Shown: positions 37,700 through 52,285, counted from the first letter of the stretch. The stretch: 64,000 bases of DNA from Lunularia cruciata (GCA_948567375.1 OX419759.1:55828593-55892592); one strand, 5' to 3'. The notes: generated from the sequence alone by a model not told the origin. Numbers and translations: made by a program.

Positions 37700-38389
37700 C
37701 GTTTGAATCTCGGCAGTAAAATGCTACGGCATGACCATGTGTGCAGCGTGACTACTGCGGGGAGGGAGAGCTATGATCGATGGGGACTGGAAAGCGCTAA
37801 CTATTTTACGTAGTTAGCGGTTTGGATATTCGGTTAGTTCTGTCGCTAATTTGATGCTTCCCCATCTAATTCACGTGCTTGCATCGGATAAGTTTATTTA
37901 GTTCTTCCTAATCCACGCTTTCATCATGTTCTGATTATCGGGTATCAGTCTGACTGAACTCCCAGGTTGGGGGTTAATTTTTGTCTTACGGTATACAACG
38001 GAGTTTAGCTGGCGATGCCTTGATGCTAATTACGATGCCACGGTTTATAACCAGGCTTACAATGTGCAGAGAATTTCTTTATCACGCTTTCATTCTTCTC
38101 CCTGTCTTGGATGATTGTGCGAGTTCTTGAGGTATGCGACCCTCCGTGTAAGGACGACCCTCCGTGTAATGAAGAACTATTCAACCCCCTTTCCTCTTTT
38201 TAGCAGTCAAAACTTTTAACAAACTTTTGTATTTATTTTTGAACCTCGAAACAGAAGAGGAAGGGTCTCAATTCGGGGAGACATTGACTTGCAAGAAACA
38301 ATCGCAAAACTTAATAAGCTACAGCAGATACGCTCCACAAGTCCAACTACAGCGAGATTAAAGTAAACCACTTCATATATCATAAATCA
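37700..38389. other. Intergenic, nothing coding
   Basis: A short duplication CGACCCTCCGTGTAA occurs at about 38138 and 38155. No gene seen. Confidence 0.45.
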
Positions 38390-38478
38390 TAGAATGGGGG
38401 CTTAGCCCTATTCTACCTCTCCCTTGTACGGCTTGATGAGGTCTTCCCACCTTTCTTGTGTTCTATGAGGTTTGCTTT
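38390..38478 (+). mobile_element. Retroelement tail with 5' palindrome
   Basis: Begins TAGAATGGGGGC-TTA-GCCCTATTCTA, then CCTCTCCCTTGTACGGCTTGATG, ending TTCTATGAGGTTTGC. The left arm TAGAAT mirrors this copy's own right arm ATTCTA rather than the sequence found in copies A and B. Confidence 0.85.
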
Positions 38479-38479
38479 T

Positions 38480-41400
38480 TCTCTCGTATATCTATTTTAG
38501 TTTGGCCATTGGTTACCTGAAGATGGATCCACCTGCCCAGGTGTCTATCAATTCACATCATTGAGTTCTTTATCAGCTATTTCATCAGAGCAATCGTTTG
38601 GATTGAGATATATCGTATAAATATATTAGTAAAAGTTTAGATATAATTCGAACTCAAAAGGATTTTGACCTCCATGAACTGGAATAAAATAAGTGATGCG
38701 AGATTCTATGGTGAACTGTACCTTGTTGAACTTTACTTACCGAACATGTTGCAAGAATAACCGCTCAAATCTAGAAAAGGTAAACAGACGAAGATCTGTA
38801 GTAAAGCTAAATCTTAATGATTCAAGTTTCTCGTACGTTAGACATGAGATGAGTTTCATCAAGACGATGCCTACATTCAGTAACTTACATCGCCAAACAA
38901 CATTCAGGAACAATTCTAGCGACAATTTCTAACAATAAGTGAGCGAACACTCATATACTGGAGTTCAGTGCTCCCATGCATTCAATTTGAAACATAATGG
39001 AAAACAACCTCCGTGAACTTGAGCAGACAACTTAAAGGATCTCCGTAATGACTTAACACGATACCGTATGTTACCATGATCTGACCTGACCATGATCATG
39101 GGTTAGCGCCATTGCCTGGTACTTGTCCCCTGAGCTACCGTAAATGCAAGCTACCCCTGAGCCCCGTAAATGCAAGCAGCAAGGCAGCATTTGGAGGGCC
39201 GTTTTCGGGCGTGATTTCTGGATTTCTACCAACATGAGTGTGTGCCGCAGAAATATCAGATTCGGAAGGATTCCACTAATCATGATTTACCTGCTGGTTA
39301 GTGCGAGATTTAGGATGTTGTGTCCTACATGTCAGACTAAACTAATCAAGTCGCAAGGCAATGGGTTAGTTGGTGGTCCTCGTTCTAAAATATGCTGATT
39401 TTGTTGCAGTGTTGCTCTTCCCCAAACCAGCCTAGCTCTGAGGGTGATTAATTACGCTAATATGCTCTCAACATGTAAGAAGCAAGGAACATGCCATTAT
39501 TAAGGGGGTTTTGCCTGAGCTAATCAGGCAGCGTTAATTTCTAACCTCCTACCTAATCATTGGTCTTTTTATCTTAAGGAGTTAATGAAAGCTAAAATAA
39601 CCTTGTCGATTAATCCCTCCTCGTAGATACCGATCCTTCTCCAATCTGTAGAAGAAATATTAGTAGCCTCTCCAAGAAGATAAACATAAGTTCGCGAGCA
39701 GTGGAATGTAACATGGGTTACCAGCCACCAACTAAACACTAAACCTACTTAATATGCTTTATTAAATGTCTTCTTAACAATGTTCCCTAATTAAGAAGCT
39801 CCAAAGTTCGGTAACACTTCCACACATTATGAATCTTTGCCAATCAAGACCCTCACCGAATGATTCCGGGTCCCTATTATCAGTTTCCTTGGAGTCTGTC
39901 TCATTTCAAGGCGGGAATAATTCTTATCCATATGGACTTGACATCAAAAAGTATAGTAGGAACAAGTTGAAACAGTGTCTTACATTGCTAAGTCTTTGAG
40001 GTTTGCTTGAGAAACTGCGGATCCAACAAAACCACTATACTGTCAGCATCAAGTATGCCATCTTGCTGAGTTTGAGTGCAGGACCTAAATTATATTGCAA
40101 GATTGCCTCGCAACATCAGTTTGAAAGCTTATCTTATCCTGGAAGAAACAAAATTCAAGCCGACATAGAATTAAGGATATTCCTTGTGGATGTTGAACAA
40201 GATATGGAGTAAAATTCACAAAACTGAAAGAAGCAATGAGATATATTCCTCGAAATTGCTTTCGTTACTTGAAAGCATCGAGAGTAGTTTTGCCACACTA
40301 TGTCTTTGACATGTCGACCTAGAACGTGCGAATTTGTTTCTGAATCTTGTACTCAACCATTCTACGACTCTTCCCTCTTTTCTCTTGATTAACTTTGCTC
40401 ACATACCTAGATCATGTACCATCTCCAGATTTCCAATCGAGGTATGAGGATGTGGATGAATTATTGTGCATGCACTGCGACTTATATGACGTAGAGTACT
40501 CAATTGTTGGAGGCTCCCATACAATGTAGTTCATATTCCTCGAAAATGAAGCAACGAATCTGACGAAGAGGTCAATAGAATCATCATCTTGCATGCCTGT
40601 GGTAGCGATTACATCTTACAGCGCAAGTTCTTCAAAAATATTGCGAGTAATAATACCACGTGTCGTGTATATTCCAACAATATCCATCTCGTCCGGCTAC
40701 AGTGTTCGGTGCACCATTGCGTTGCGTGGGAATCAAAGAAAGCTAAATCACGTAAAGACCGATCGTTTAAAAGCTCAAAGACATGGAAACAAAAGTGAAA
40801 CTCAATTATCCATATAACGGAATTTTTTTTCAAAGCCTTATTCCATATTAGAATAGGTCAACACCTTTAGGTATGAAAGATTGAGTGAAACGCCATGGTA
40901 TTTGATCCTTTTTCCGAACATTTATCTCTCATATGCTTCTAGCAAATGTTCTTTTTCACTGGGGCGCCTTGCTTTCATTTTGTCCATATCTCTTATCTTT
41001 GATCAATAGCTTGATCGTCTCACAGCGAATCTCTAAGCACATTTCATGCTGACCAGTTCTTTGTGACCTTAATGGGTTGCTCGTCATTATCGCCAAGCGA
41101 AGCACAAGAGCATTTCAATCGCTGCAAATGTTAATATGTGCATGGCAGATTGAATGAATGTAGCATTGTCCATGCGTTCCTCGCACGGTTATAGCTCACG
41201 TTGATGCTCTCTTGGTTGTAGTCCAAGCACGGTGGGAGGCGTTATTACGGTAACCAGCCTCTCCTCACCTATCTAGGTCAACAACCAACTAATGTCATCG
41301 TGGGGACTTTAAATGAATGAGCCATCTTGTTGCCACAATTGTTATCCCCAGGCTTTAATTTGCACTCCATTTTCTGCTCTAGGGTTTTTCCAATGTCCTT

Positions 41401-41575
41401 GCCTACGTAGGCCAGCTTTCATTCCATAAAAATTGAAAGTAAGAATACGATGGAAAATACAGTAACTTGAGTACCTGATTCTTCGCATGTCTGGAATGTT
41501 GTGCAAATACCACTTAATTGTATTCAGCACTTACCGTTCTAACCGTGACCTACAACCAAATCAACCAAGTTCTAC
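38480..41575. other. Gene-poor stretch
   Basis: No protein recognised. A short direct repeat (CCCTGAGCTACCGTAAATGC / CCCTGAGCCCCGTAAATGC) lies at about 39128-39175. Frames at 38693-38932 and 40589-40833 have no identifiable product. Confidence 0.45.
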
Positions 41576-41580
41576 ATAAG

Positions 41581-41616
41581 TTCCCATCCTTCGTGTCTTC
41601 TACGTGGTCGCCTTTC
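41581..41616 (+). mobile_element. Retroelement tail, heavily truncated
   Basis: TTCCCATCCTTCGTGTCTTC followed by TACGTGGTCGCCTTT: only the last ~36 bp of the tail. Confidence 0.75.
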
Positions 41617-41831
41617 TCACATAATTTAGACATTGGACACATCTGTTCTTATTTACAGGTAAGAACTAATGAGCGCTTTGTGCCATAAAATAGTTCTTTT
41701 TCTATCCAGTACGTGAACACCAAAAGAAACTCAATTTATCTTTTACATTTGATATCTGTTCACTGAGGTAAATTTGTAACAGTAATAGTCTAACTTCGTT
41801 GATGACGAATAATCATCAACATATCTAGAAT

Positions 41832-41887
41832 GGTACGGTTTGAGGCGTCTTGCCATCCTTCATGTGTTCTACGCAGTCGCCTTTTTC
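41832..41887 (+). mobile_element. Retroelement tail, truncated
   Basis: Starts GGTACGGTTTGAGG and ends TTCTACGCAGTCGCCTTTTT. It lies 215 bp from the preceding tail, in the same orientation, but is truncated at a different point, so it is an independent insertion. Confidence 0.8.
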
Positions 41888-41889
41888 TT

Positions 41890-44800
41890 CTGATCCTTGA
41901 TATTGATATATAATGGCCAGGTTCTATGGTGATGCGAGAGCGAAAGGGTTTCGACACGTGTCCAGGCACACACGTTCGATCGCCAAACACGTGATGGATT
42001 GAGGACAATTGAGGACGTAGTTGGCACCACACCTAGATGAGTACCGCACTAGGTGGACCCTCGAGGTTCCGACATATTGACTATGGCTGACAATGGGATC
42101 TGCATTCGGTCGATCTCATGCGTTCATGCCAGCAACCCTACCGTTCAACTCTTATCGGAGGAGAGGGATCGATCGTTTCGTGGGTTGATCTGACTTAACA
42201 TGGTCGATCATCTTAATGTTAATTTTGCTACCAAGACTTAGACCAGGTACCGTATCCCTGTGGTGGCCACAGCAGAGGCAAGTCTGCCTGGATCGTATCC
42301 AACATGCTAGACTTCTCTCGATGTTGATCTTCTTTTCTGTCGAGACTTGACTCATCGGATTAGTGTCTTGCTTAAGGAGATGTGTGTTTGTAAGATTCAT
42401 GTTATAGGCAAGCGGAAGAATATTGGTGAAAATCCTTACACTTTGACAATCAGTAAGAATTTTACTTTACAACAGCCCAGGACAATCGCGTTTCAAAATC
42501 TGTTGGCTGTTGAAGGTGCTCACAATCTCTAAATCTAGACCCAAATTCACTGCAGAATATGATATCAAACTGGCCTCATCTGTAAATATTCAAATTCCTG
42601 ATTCTTAAATTTAACGTACGATATTTGGTCTCTAACTGGATCCAACCTATACTTACGAGCTAGTTCTTGCCTCAGTGTCTTTTGTTGTCTTTCGTAATCT
42701 ACTTGAGGTCTTGGAAGGGACATAGAGAGAAAAGTGCTAGACGGTATTGATAAAAAAAGTTTCTTTAAACTGATGGTATTATGACTCTAATTATACATGG
42801 GGAAACAGCCGCCATAGGAAGGGCAGATTTCCCTGCGCACAGAACCCGAAGTTCACGGCTTTGCGAAGGCTATTTCCGATCAAAATCCAGAAAGCCATGT
42901 ATGCATATATGCAGACATTTCAGTGTCTAGAAAGGTAGCCTTTCCAGCAACATTGTTCGAGCATGTCATCAAGAGGAATTAAACGATACGACGAGGCCAG
43001 CAGGTTCCGAAAAGAATATGGAGTTTCGCTTTTGTGCGACATCTAAATTAGAAAAGGCTATCGGAAAGTGGAAGAAACCCTCATCCGTCTACTTGGCACG
43101 CCTTCTGACAAACACGAATGAAATAAATTGTCTAGAGAAGGCGCCTGCTGGAAGATAGAGTAGCCGAAAGTTTATTTCATTATTATTACATGCGAATATT
43201 TCAAACTTGGCCATGAAATGTTGGACTGCAGTGACTACCAAGTACGACTTGAATAGGATTCTGAACTGGACCAAATGCATATCAGACTTCCTCATTTACT
43301 TCGTTTGAGGTATACTTCGTGGTCAGCCGTTGACATAACATATTGTGCTCGCTGAGTATGTAACAAACGTACTCTCAAACAGATTCCCAAGTTTACTCTG
43401 ACCACCCGGGTGTGGTTTCGCAAGTAAACAACACAGCTTTGGGATAAGTCAAGTTGTCTATCACTTGCTTCAGGAATTATGATGAAAATGCCCTAACGAA
43501 AGTCAAAATCAGCACACACCCTGTTGAAAGACTAATTATGTCAACTTCCAATTTCTATATCGACCTCCAGTTGACTTTCTCCTAGTGCAGGATACACTAA
43601 TATGTCTTAAAGTTCGTCCATTTTGGACAAATGATTGTGAGTCGTTTTTAGAATTAACAAATTCCAAATTTTATCAGTCTCCAAAACCTACGTCGTGGTT
43701 TTAATAAAGAGAACAGCTTAAGAAAAAAGGTTTTTACTTTATCTTTCGATATGTCTGTTTTGAAATCCAGTGAGTTTCCTTAACGTTTATGTTCCTTTAT
43801 TGAAATTGGGAGTGATCTTCTCGTATGGAAATAGAAGTTTAGGAGAAGAAATCAAACATCTAACTCGTAACAAAAGCATAAAAGCTTCCTTGTGAAAAAC
43901 AGGACTTTAATTTGGATTTTATTACAGGAGAAATAGTTTCACCCGATGTTACGCAGAAAGACGCTGGAGGATCTTTCATAAGAGTCAATAGTCAGAGATG
44001 TCACTTCATACATGCGGTCAAAGGAGACTGCTACTACTCGGCGCTGTTAGATTTGTTTGTCAAATGTAAACTTGGTGGATTTTCAAAGCCCGCCACATTG
44101 TTTTTACTCTGTGTGAGCAGTTACCTGTTCAAACCAGCTTCAGTCTCGTTAGAATTCTCATTGTAGTTCAGACTTAGAGTCAGTCAAGCAACATATTCAC
44201 AACTTCATATCTTATGTATGGTATCCTTGGCCTTTTTCTCATCGTTCAACCTGCTACGGCAGCTAAAATTTCCTGCCAACTTCTGCACTGTAGCATTGCT
44301 CACATCCTTCAACCTTCCCAAGCTCCCGGTGAGCTTATAAAACAGGTTGTCATCTTGACAAAAGTTGACCGCGGGATATATTCATGTTTATGACTTGCCA
44401 GCACTTTTACTCCCGGTGGACAATCTGACCGTAATCCTGTGCAAGCACCTTTGGATGACTTTGGCCGTCTTTGGCCGCTGAGGACTCGATGAGATAAAGT
44501 AGACACTCTTTGTTTCAGTTCAACATTCCACGGATCGAAACATTGGTGGGTTTCTGACCAACCTTTGTTATGGGAGGGAACGTACTGTACTTCACCTTGA
44601 ATTGAAAGAAATCAACTGTGTCGCTGGGCTCCAAACATCCATTCTACATGAGTTTAGATGGTCAACCAATAACCTGTATTATCGACATGTCCCTTGTGCT
44701 GCACCATCTGTTGTAAAAGTAAAAAGCAGTTCATACCATACTTGTTGTGAATAACTTTCTCGATCACTTCTTGATCTATGGTCAAAGGAACTTCAATTGA

Positions 44801-46980
44801 CATTGGAACAAGTTGCAGCTCATATTGTCAAGGTAGAAAAAGAATGGAACAGTCATTGCGCAGTACATAAGGATTCAATAAATCTCTTTCTTATCAGCTT
44901 ATGATAGTGAGGTCACCAATCATAAAGTGTCCTAGGGTGTAAATTTTGAGGCTGATTTCATTCTAAGGGAAGTTAATCTTTTAGGTGTACCGTTGATTCA
45001 AGGGCAAAGCATGGCGCAATGTACAAATTAATCGCCACATAATGGAATTTAGCCTTTTATGAGAGCCATTGTTGAACTTAAATTGTTTTGCAAACAATCA
45101 CCCTTTTGATTGTGATAGTCTTCGAGTTGTGTGAGGCGCCTGGAGAAAAGAGTTTGGATTGTCACAGGTTGACTGTGCGGGGAGTAGGTGAGAAAAAGTC
45201 TTTAATCTTAAGTGTCTGCGCTTCATCATCTAGATATTGCCAATCGATCTGGATCGTTTTGGCAATACGAAAAGCGATGTCTACGGTAGTTGTTATTCAA
45301 ATTTGCACGGTTACATATTCATGAGAACACGAGGAAACAAAGAAAGATGCAGATCTGACCCGATGGCACACGAGCTTGTGCTAAAGCTTTGAAACATGGC
45401 CAGATTGGCAATTTCTTTGTCTGCAAAAACATACGTACATAACTCTGATAGCTGCAGGGCTTCAACATACACGAAATTCGAAATTTTCTACAGCTACCAA
45501 CAGTCTTCAGGACAGGGCAGGAGACAAACGAAGGGATGAAAACGACATAGATCGCAGCTGTAGACTGCTTCCTATAGCCGAAGCATAGGCCGATGTAACC
45601 TTATGATTTCAAATACACGTTAGGCTTACAAGTCCGGTGGCGTGAGACAACCCAATTCAAATGTTTGTTAGTGTGGGCCATGGACTATATCTTTGTCCCA
45701 CTATGAGCCTTTAGGTGGAACTTAAGTTTCGTTGATTCACCCAATCCTAGTGAGGGATAACGAGAAATAGTGCCTCAGATAAGCTTTGGGTCCACACTAA
45801 GATTTTGAAACTCTCATGACACATGCATGATTTGTTATTCTGGTGGGCCACGATATTTCCCTGGCCTTACCTCTATCAAACAGCGGCAATTCTCAAACTC
45901 ACAATCTTAGTTCATCCCATCAGTCATGAGCAAAATGAAACAGTAATTTGAGTACCTCCAAACTAGTCGCCCTGACAAAAAGAAAAAACCAACTTCAAAG
46001 TATTTTCTAACTTTCTGTATAATTCAATCTTCCGTTCATCGTCTCCGTGGGCCATGGTGGCATTTACCCCTATCCTTTATGGAGCAGGTGGCAACTTTTG
46101 ATGTAGAATAGAGGCACTCAAAATATTGAAGTTCACTTTATAAAATCAGGTACATGTCATAGGAATGTACCAAAAGAAAATGCATCTCGCACTAGGTCAA
46201 ATTGCTCAAGAGGACTACTACAGCTCATGTGGAAGTCCTTATCATTTTGGCAAGTCATCTGGATTTGCTTTTCTTCACTTCTTTTCTGGGTGGGTCCATT
46301 TTCTCATTCAGCGATCAATAATACCATACAATTTACCCTCCCTCCAACCCTTCACTGACTTTGGGCACTTGTCATTCAACCATGTCTTGAGCCCTCAGAA
46401 TCCAGAAGGTTCCGATCTACACCTTTATTTGTTGGAGCATTTTTGCTCGTCATGTGAGCAAAAAGTAACTGATGCAGTATAGTGTGGTGTGGATTTTCGA
46501 TTATAAGTTCCCGTGGATAGCAATATAAATTGCGACCAGAAGTTGTATGGCTATCCTTCCGATCTTCGAATAGCAATATGAGATTTTTGAATGAAACTGA
46601 TAGCTGGTTTGCGATCACGAACTATAATCAAACACCTCACCCAGATTCGATTGAAATTGTAGAAGTCTCATTTTGGATTTTATGTTCTGCTCATCATCCC
46701 CATGTCGAGCATATCAATCTTACGGTTCTTTTGGTTTTTTAACTTCGAGAAGTATCGACCGAACCTCGTAGCGGAAATGGTTAATATTCTTCTTCTTTTA
46801 AATTTAATCTCTTCCTCTCATTCAATTCTAGGCGAATCCTTGACTTCTAATAACAATCTCCATCTGACTTCCTCTTCCTCTTCCTAATGTCGCCCTTCGA
46901 AGGATGATAACACAAGTATACTTCAAAATCCAAAAATAGTTCAAAATTGACGCATGTTGACAGGCCATTCCTATTATTTG
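41890..46980. other. Gene-free 5 kb
   Basis: No recognisable gene, RNA or mobile element. The longest frames (42152-42400 minus, 43912-44166 plus, 46165-46482 plus) carry no family motif. Sequence is of mixed composition without strong AT bias. Confidence 0.45.
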
Positions 46981-46981
46981 C

Positions 46982-47129
46982 TAGGGAAGTACTATTTCCA
47001 CCACAGTTTTGCTATTTCCCCCACAACATACTGTAAATTAACCCTAGACTAATCCCAGTGCTGGTGCTGGAGTCTTGGGTTAAATGTGTGTAAATAGCAA
47101 AAGACGTGATTGACATAGCACTTCCCTAT
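46982..47129. mobile_element. Fold-back MITE-like element, 148 bp
   Basis: Terminal inverted repeats begin TAGGGAAGTACTAT (46982) and end ATAGCACTTCCCTA (47129). The match continues imperfectly for about 43 bp per side (TTTTGCTATTT is shared). The core also pairs (ATTAACCCTAGACT with AGTCTTGGGTTAAAT), so nearly the whole element folds into one hairpin. The left arm holds a 20-bp-period repeat CTATTTCCMCCACA. No clear target duplication and no coding capacity. Confidence 0.65.
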
Positions 47130-48449
47130 CTATGTCTTTGAGACAAATTGGACTTACCTGATACTATCATCTACAAAGGACTTTCCAAGATTTTATTCTG
47201 AACAAGATCCCAATGATAACAAAAGGCTGAGTTTTTGGTCACTAGAGATGACCTTTATGAAAGAGAACTTGAACACATATGACAAAGTTGCCTGTAGAGT
47301 GCTGAGTGTATGATCCACCCTTGCAGATTGACTCAATTGAGTCATTTGCTTAGCTGATGATATCACCGCGAACCATAGTGTAAACCGGAGTATAATGTGC
47401 TATCTTCTCATCCATCCATATTCTACCTTCAAGTCCAATTACAATCGCCATCGCTGCTACAACCGCGAACACTATTTAAACTCGACAAGAAAAGTACCTT
47501 TCAGCGCTGAATTAACGTGTTATTTCACTTGATTTTCCAATTCTTGTACTCATGTTAGCAAACGGTGAAATATAGTATTCTTAAAAGCGAAAAAATTGGG
47601 GTGAAGACGCTGGTTTCTACTCTGAATTTGCGTCGAATTCATGGAGATCGAACAACCCCCTTCGTTCCAGTTTCCTCCCACTCACACTAATGGCACTCTC
47701 TACTAATAGTAACTTGGGCGAAATCTTACATTTCTTTAGTTGCAGGAATATGCCCAGTGCATAGTTGATAACATTTTATTATTAGTCTAGATTTTATTTC
47801 GGCAATACAGTAATACAGGAAAAGCCGAAAAAAGTCTTTAGGCTTAACGGAAAAGTTGAAAAATTTTCAACACAAATAGATCGTGCTAAAGATACAAATC
47901 TCAAGAATCACAATTTATCACAAAGTACTACTACAGTCCTCCATCCTACAACTTCAAATTCCACCGTCATAAATGCCGGTGAGCCAGTATAATTATTCTT
48001 TCAAATGTCAAAACTTAGAGCCATCCATATATGATGGGGTTAATTTTACAGTCCTCATTTGTATCCTCTCACATCGACCGACATGCATATGTGTAGCATA
48101 AGTTAAAATCAAATTAAAGAACGACCAAGCATTATCTGCAGGATTACTTCCCTCCTTGGATCTTTGAAATGCTCCTGGCAGGTCTAAGCGGCGAAACACC
48201 GTCAGAAAGCAACTATACTACTATCATTACTATGCTTTCGGATTACCTCTAAGAGTTAAAAACGCACACAAACATACATACCAGAATGAAAGCGAAAAGA
48301 AATACATAGCACCAAGAAGTACAAGAGGGTAATCGAGCACGGGCCCAAAGAAACCGAGGGACGAAAACCGAAGCATCTAAGAGTTGGAAAATTTGAAAAC
48401 CTACTAGCTTTAGTACATGCCAGTTTATATTGATCCAAGATATGATTAA
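47130..48449. other. Intergenic, nothing recognised
   Basis: No gene or mobile element supported on either strand. Confidence 0.45.
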
Positions 48450-48517
48450 AAGAATTGTATCATAAGGATGTGTATTTTTCTGTAAGAATTGTATCATAAG
48501 GATGTGTATTTTTCTGT
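48450..48517. repeat. Perfect 34-bp tandem duplication
   Basis: Two identical 34-bp units abut at 48450-48483 and 48484-48517 (each starts AAGAATTGTATCATAAGG). Absolute identity implies a recent event or an assembly artefact. Confidence 0.95.
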
Positions 48518-51500
48518 AATTAACTGTCTTTCTCAAGTTGTAAAAGGATACGCAGCTTCTAAATCTGCACTCACGTGAGATCAGTGACGGGCAAAGATAT
48601 TTCATACTGCCGGGTGGGCACTATGCAGTTTGAACAAAAGTATTCTCTACGTAAAGTAACTAATTAGTATAGTGGACCCATCATTCAGACTTTTCTTCAT
48701 ATTCAAATTTGCTGATAGTGCTACACTATTTGAAATTTGAAATTTTATAGAATTATACAGTAATTTAACCTTTCATTTGACGTCCTTCATAAGTCGGCTT
48801 CTAATTGGCCAGTACTTATATTACTTAAATCTCTTTGAAATTATGCACACTTTGGCAGCTTAGTTTCCCTGCTTCCAGACGTGAACTGGGAGATACAAGT
48901 ATTCAGATACACCTAACTTGGCAAGTGATCGATGTTTTGTTATTTTATTTTATTTCCATGTGATGAATACCTCAAGTAAAAGAAGAAAGTAAGACACCAC
49001 AATCATCTAGAACTGATTTGGAGAGAGAGAAAAAAAGACTTTCTTTGAAGAGCTCCCATTAACTGATTTCAATATCTCGTATTTGGTGCTTGTCGACGAG
49101 ATTCATTCTATCGTATGACGACCATGGCCGAGGCAGTATTAAAAGCAGTGTATTCTGGAACTGGTGCATGGGTTCGGGCTACTGTACAAGGTGTGAAAAG
49201 TGGCGATCGACCTGAAAAGATGTTTTTGAGACATATACAGACCCAATGCGGAAACTCGAGGCCGCAAATTTATATGTACCCGAGCACATCTTGTTGAATC
49301 TTGTGATGCAATCATCAGCACCCTTACGTTATCTGCTGATCTATAAGACTACAGTGAAAGGTAATGACATCTTTTGAACAGTACATACAAATTTGTGGGG
49401 ACGCTCAAAATTTTTTGAATTAGATTGAATTAGAATCTACTGTGAGATTCTACTTTGCTTTCCCAGATTTGCTTAGGGACCCATAATCGAATTTCTAAAA
49501 CCAAATTGATACAAATTTTGTAATAAATTATATCAAGTGAGCAATGACAGTACTGTACCTTTTAAGCTGGCATTGCATTTGGTGGAAAACTTTTCTTTCT
49601 AATAATAGGTTTTCTTATTCTACAATCTTCATTTTATGCTGCGTTTTGTAACATCTATGAACAGTGGTCGGATGACAAGTTCTTAATATACCGGGTGTAT
49701 GTTTCGATTAGGCGCTGGATATTGAAGTTGCACATGTCTTAAACAGTCTATAACCAAAAAAATTATCCTAAGGATTTTATATTGAATGGTAAAACGTAAG
49801 CAAATTTCATTTTTATATTTATTTGTTATTCCTATTTTTTTTACTCCCTTAAACCGATTATCATCTACATGCAACTATAATTACATATTCATAAGCAGTA
49901 ACTTATTTTCATTTATATGCTTAATTTTTTATCATAATTATAGTTAATAATGATAAATAATCTCTAAGAAAGCTATTATTAAATCTTATGTTTGTATTGG
50001 TAATATATAACCTTGTAAATATTTGTATACAAAGGAGTGTGTCCAACCATATGAAACGTTAAAATTATTGATTATTATATTGATACTTAAACTATGTAGA
50101 TATTGAAATCATAACTATTATTATTACTATTTATTATGTATAAATCGTGTTGAATAATTCAAATATATTTTTAGCATTTACATATTTCAAGTATGAATTA
50201 AAAAATCTTTAAAATAAATTTTATATGCTATATAGTAAAAAATTTCAGATCTGAAGTACAGAAATTTTCAATGGATTCTACAATTTAGATCCAAGTCCTA
50301 TATAGTTTAGATTGAATCACCCTAGAAGTTAAACCTACTTGAATGACAAAAAGAATAAAATTTTGATATATAAACTCACCATGAGGATTCATTTGCGTTA
50401 TAGATATTTCATTACAAAAAATAAATTTGTAACTAAATTTGATGCTGTACGCAATTCTTATAAATAATTTTTCACTACTCAATTTTCACTACTCGTACTC
50501 TCTCTTACAAGCAATCTATTGGCTACTTGACCTAACAGTACATATTTACAAGTTTAGATCATTTTTGTTAAATGAATAGATGACTAAAACTCAAAAGCTA
50601 GTATCTCATATCTACCACCACTGCATTGGTATATCCACTCATTTTCCTTTTCCAATTGAAAAAGAAATTATGAAACCTCCAAATAATAGTATCTAGCTTG
50701 GTCTCTACTCTAAGTAAGTAGCACTCAAAGTACCAAAAAAAGAGTTGAAGCTTGATAAGTACATTCTATAAATAAATTGATGAATTATTTCTAACACTTT
50801 AGATATTTTAACTATCTAGGTAAATACATCATAAAAATTCCAAACTATCAAAGAGGATCAAGCATTTTCATAAAATGGCTTGTTTAATATTGTAGAAGTT
50901 AGAACATGCTTTAGTCCTTTATTCTCAATTATTTTTCCATTTTTAAAAGACAACATAGGTTACATGTTCTAGGGCATGATTGAGCATAGAGTTAAGATAC
51001 AATTCACTGATTTGAGGTAATACTTGTACCCTAGTTAGAAATGAATTTTATAGATATATTTGATTATTATTTGCAATGTATACTAGTCATATTCTTCTTA
51101 CTTTACTTTAAATATATGATTTTTATTATGATGATTAACACAGTGGTAAATTTACACCAGTTACATTACACCTGTTAAAGTAAAAATTAGTAAGTTAATT
51201 AAAATATAAGTATCAACTTATACTTATAATTTTTTAGAAGGTCATGCATCAAAATCTCCTTAGAAATTGTCTTTCATGAAATTCCCTTGGAACGCATCAA
51301 CTCTTGGGTTCATATACTTGCAACATATTTCCTTCTGGATCTGGACATTCAGATTCACCATCCATAACAAGAAAGAACTTGGGTTCACATAGAAATTTTC
51401 TAGTTTTGTTTAATTTCTCCATAAGAGATATGAGTGATCTTACCAAGATAGGCAACAGAATTATTTAGATACTCCGTAAGTAGTTGACATTAACATCAAT

Positions 51501-52285
51501 TACAAGTTTTGGTATCACTCAAAATTCGTTCTGGGGAGGTTTGGGGTGAAGATGCGATGAACTTGCTATTATAATATGGGTTTCTCATAGTGAGCTAGAA
51601 TCATTATGTTATTTTTAGATCAGGCTACACGTGACGAAGGAAAGGAGAACTCTGAAAGTGACTATGAGATTAAGTATTCTTCTCTGAATTACTTAAACCT
51701 AATATAGCATACGATATTTTTTATGTATTTAGGAAGATAAATCGGGACTACAAACAATTAAATAAGTAAGTAGTATCATGGCTATAGTTTTTGGTGTTAC
51801 TAGGTAATCCTGATGACAGTATGAAGGTTGATATCTCAACCCTGTCAGAATCACTCTACTTCACATACTAAAGAAAATCTCACGAGATCAACGAAGAATG
51901 TCCAGTAAATAACGAAACAAAATTTTAATGTTTATAGATTATGCAGATGAGTCCGTCTATATGCATCGGTAAAAACGCCAAGGTTTGAGTTCTGATACAG
52001 TGCTGATTCATATCACGACGGACCTGGACTCTAGAAAGCGGCGAGTTGCAGGAATAAGGTGCAAATAGAAGCTTAAATCTTGGTAAATATCGGTAAGGAA
52101 AAACACAGTTTTACACTAAAATTTCTAATTACTACTTAAACAAGTGTATCTAAGCTGTTTAGAATAAAGTAAAGTAAAGGTAATATATAAATCAAAAAAT
52201 ATTGTCACTACTAGAAAATGGAGAGAACTAGTAGAGATAGCCATGACCTGCTTTGCCGAGAACGTGAAGAGAGGACCACGAGCGC
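48518..52285. other. Gene-free, strongly AT-rich from about 49.4 to 51.5 kb
   Basis: No gene identified. A short frame at 49115-49297 (+) has no family match. 49500-51300 is among the most AT-rich parts of the window and is probably old repeat DNA beyond recognition. Confidence 0.45.

Noticed and set aside
46165-46482. 105-codon plus-strand frame as a gene
   Set aside because: No motif, no splice context, and the composition is that of the surrounding non-genic DNA.
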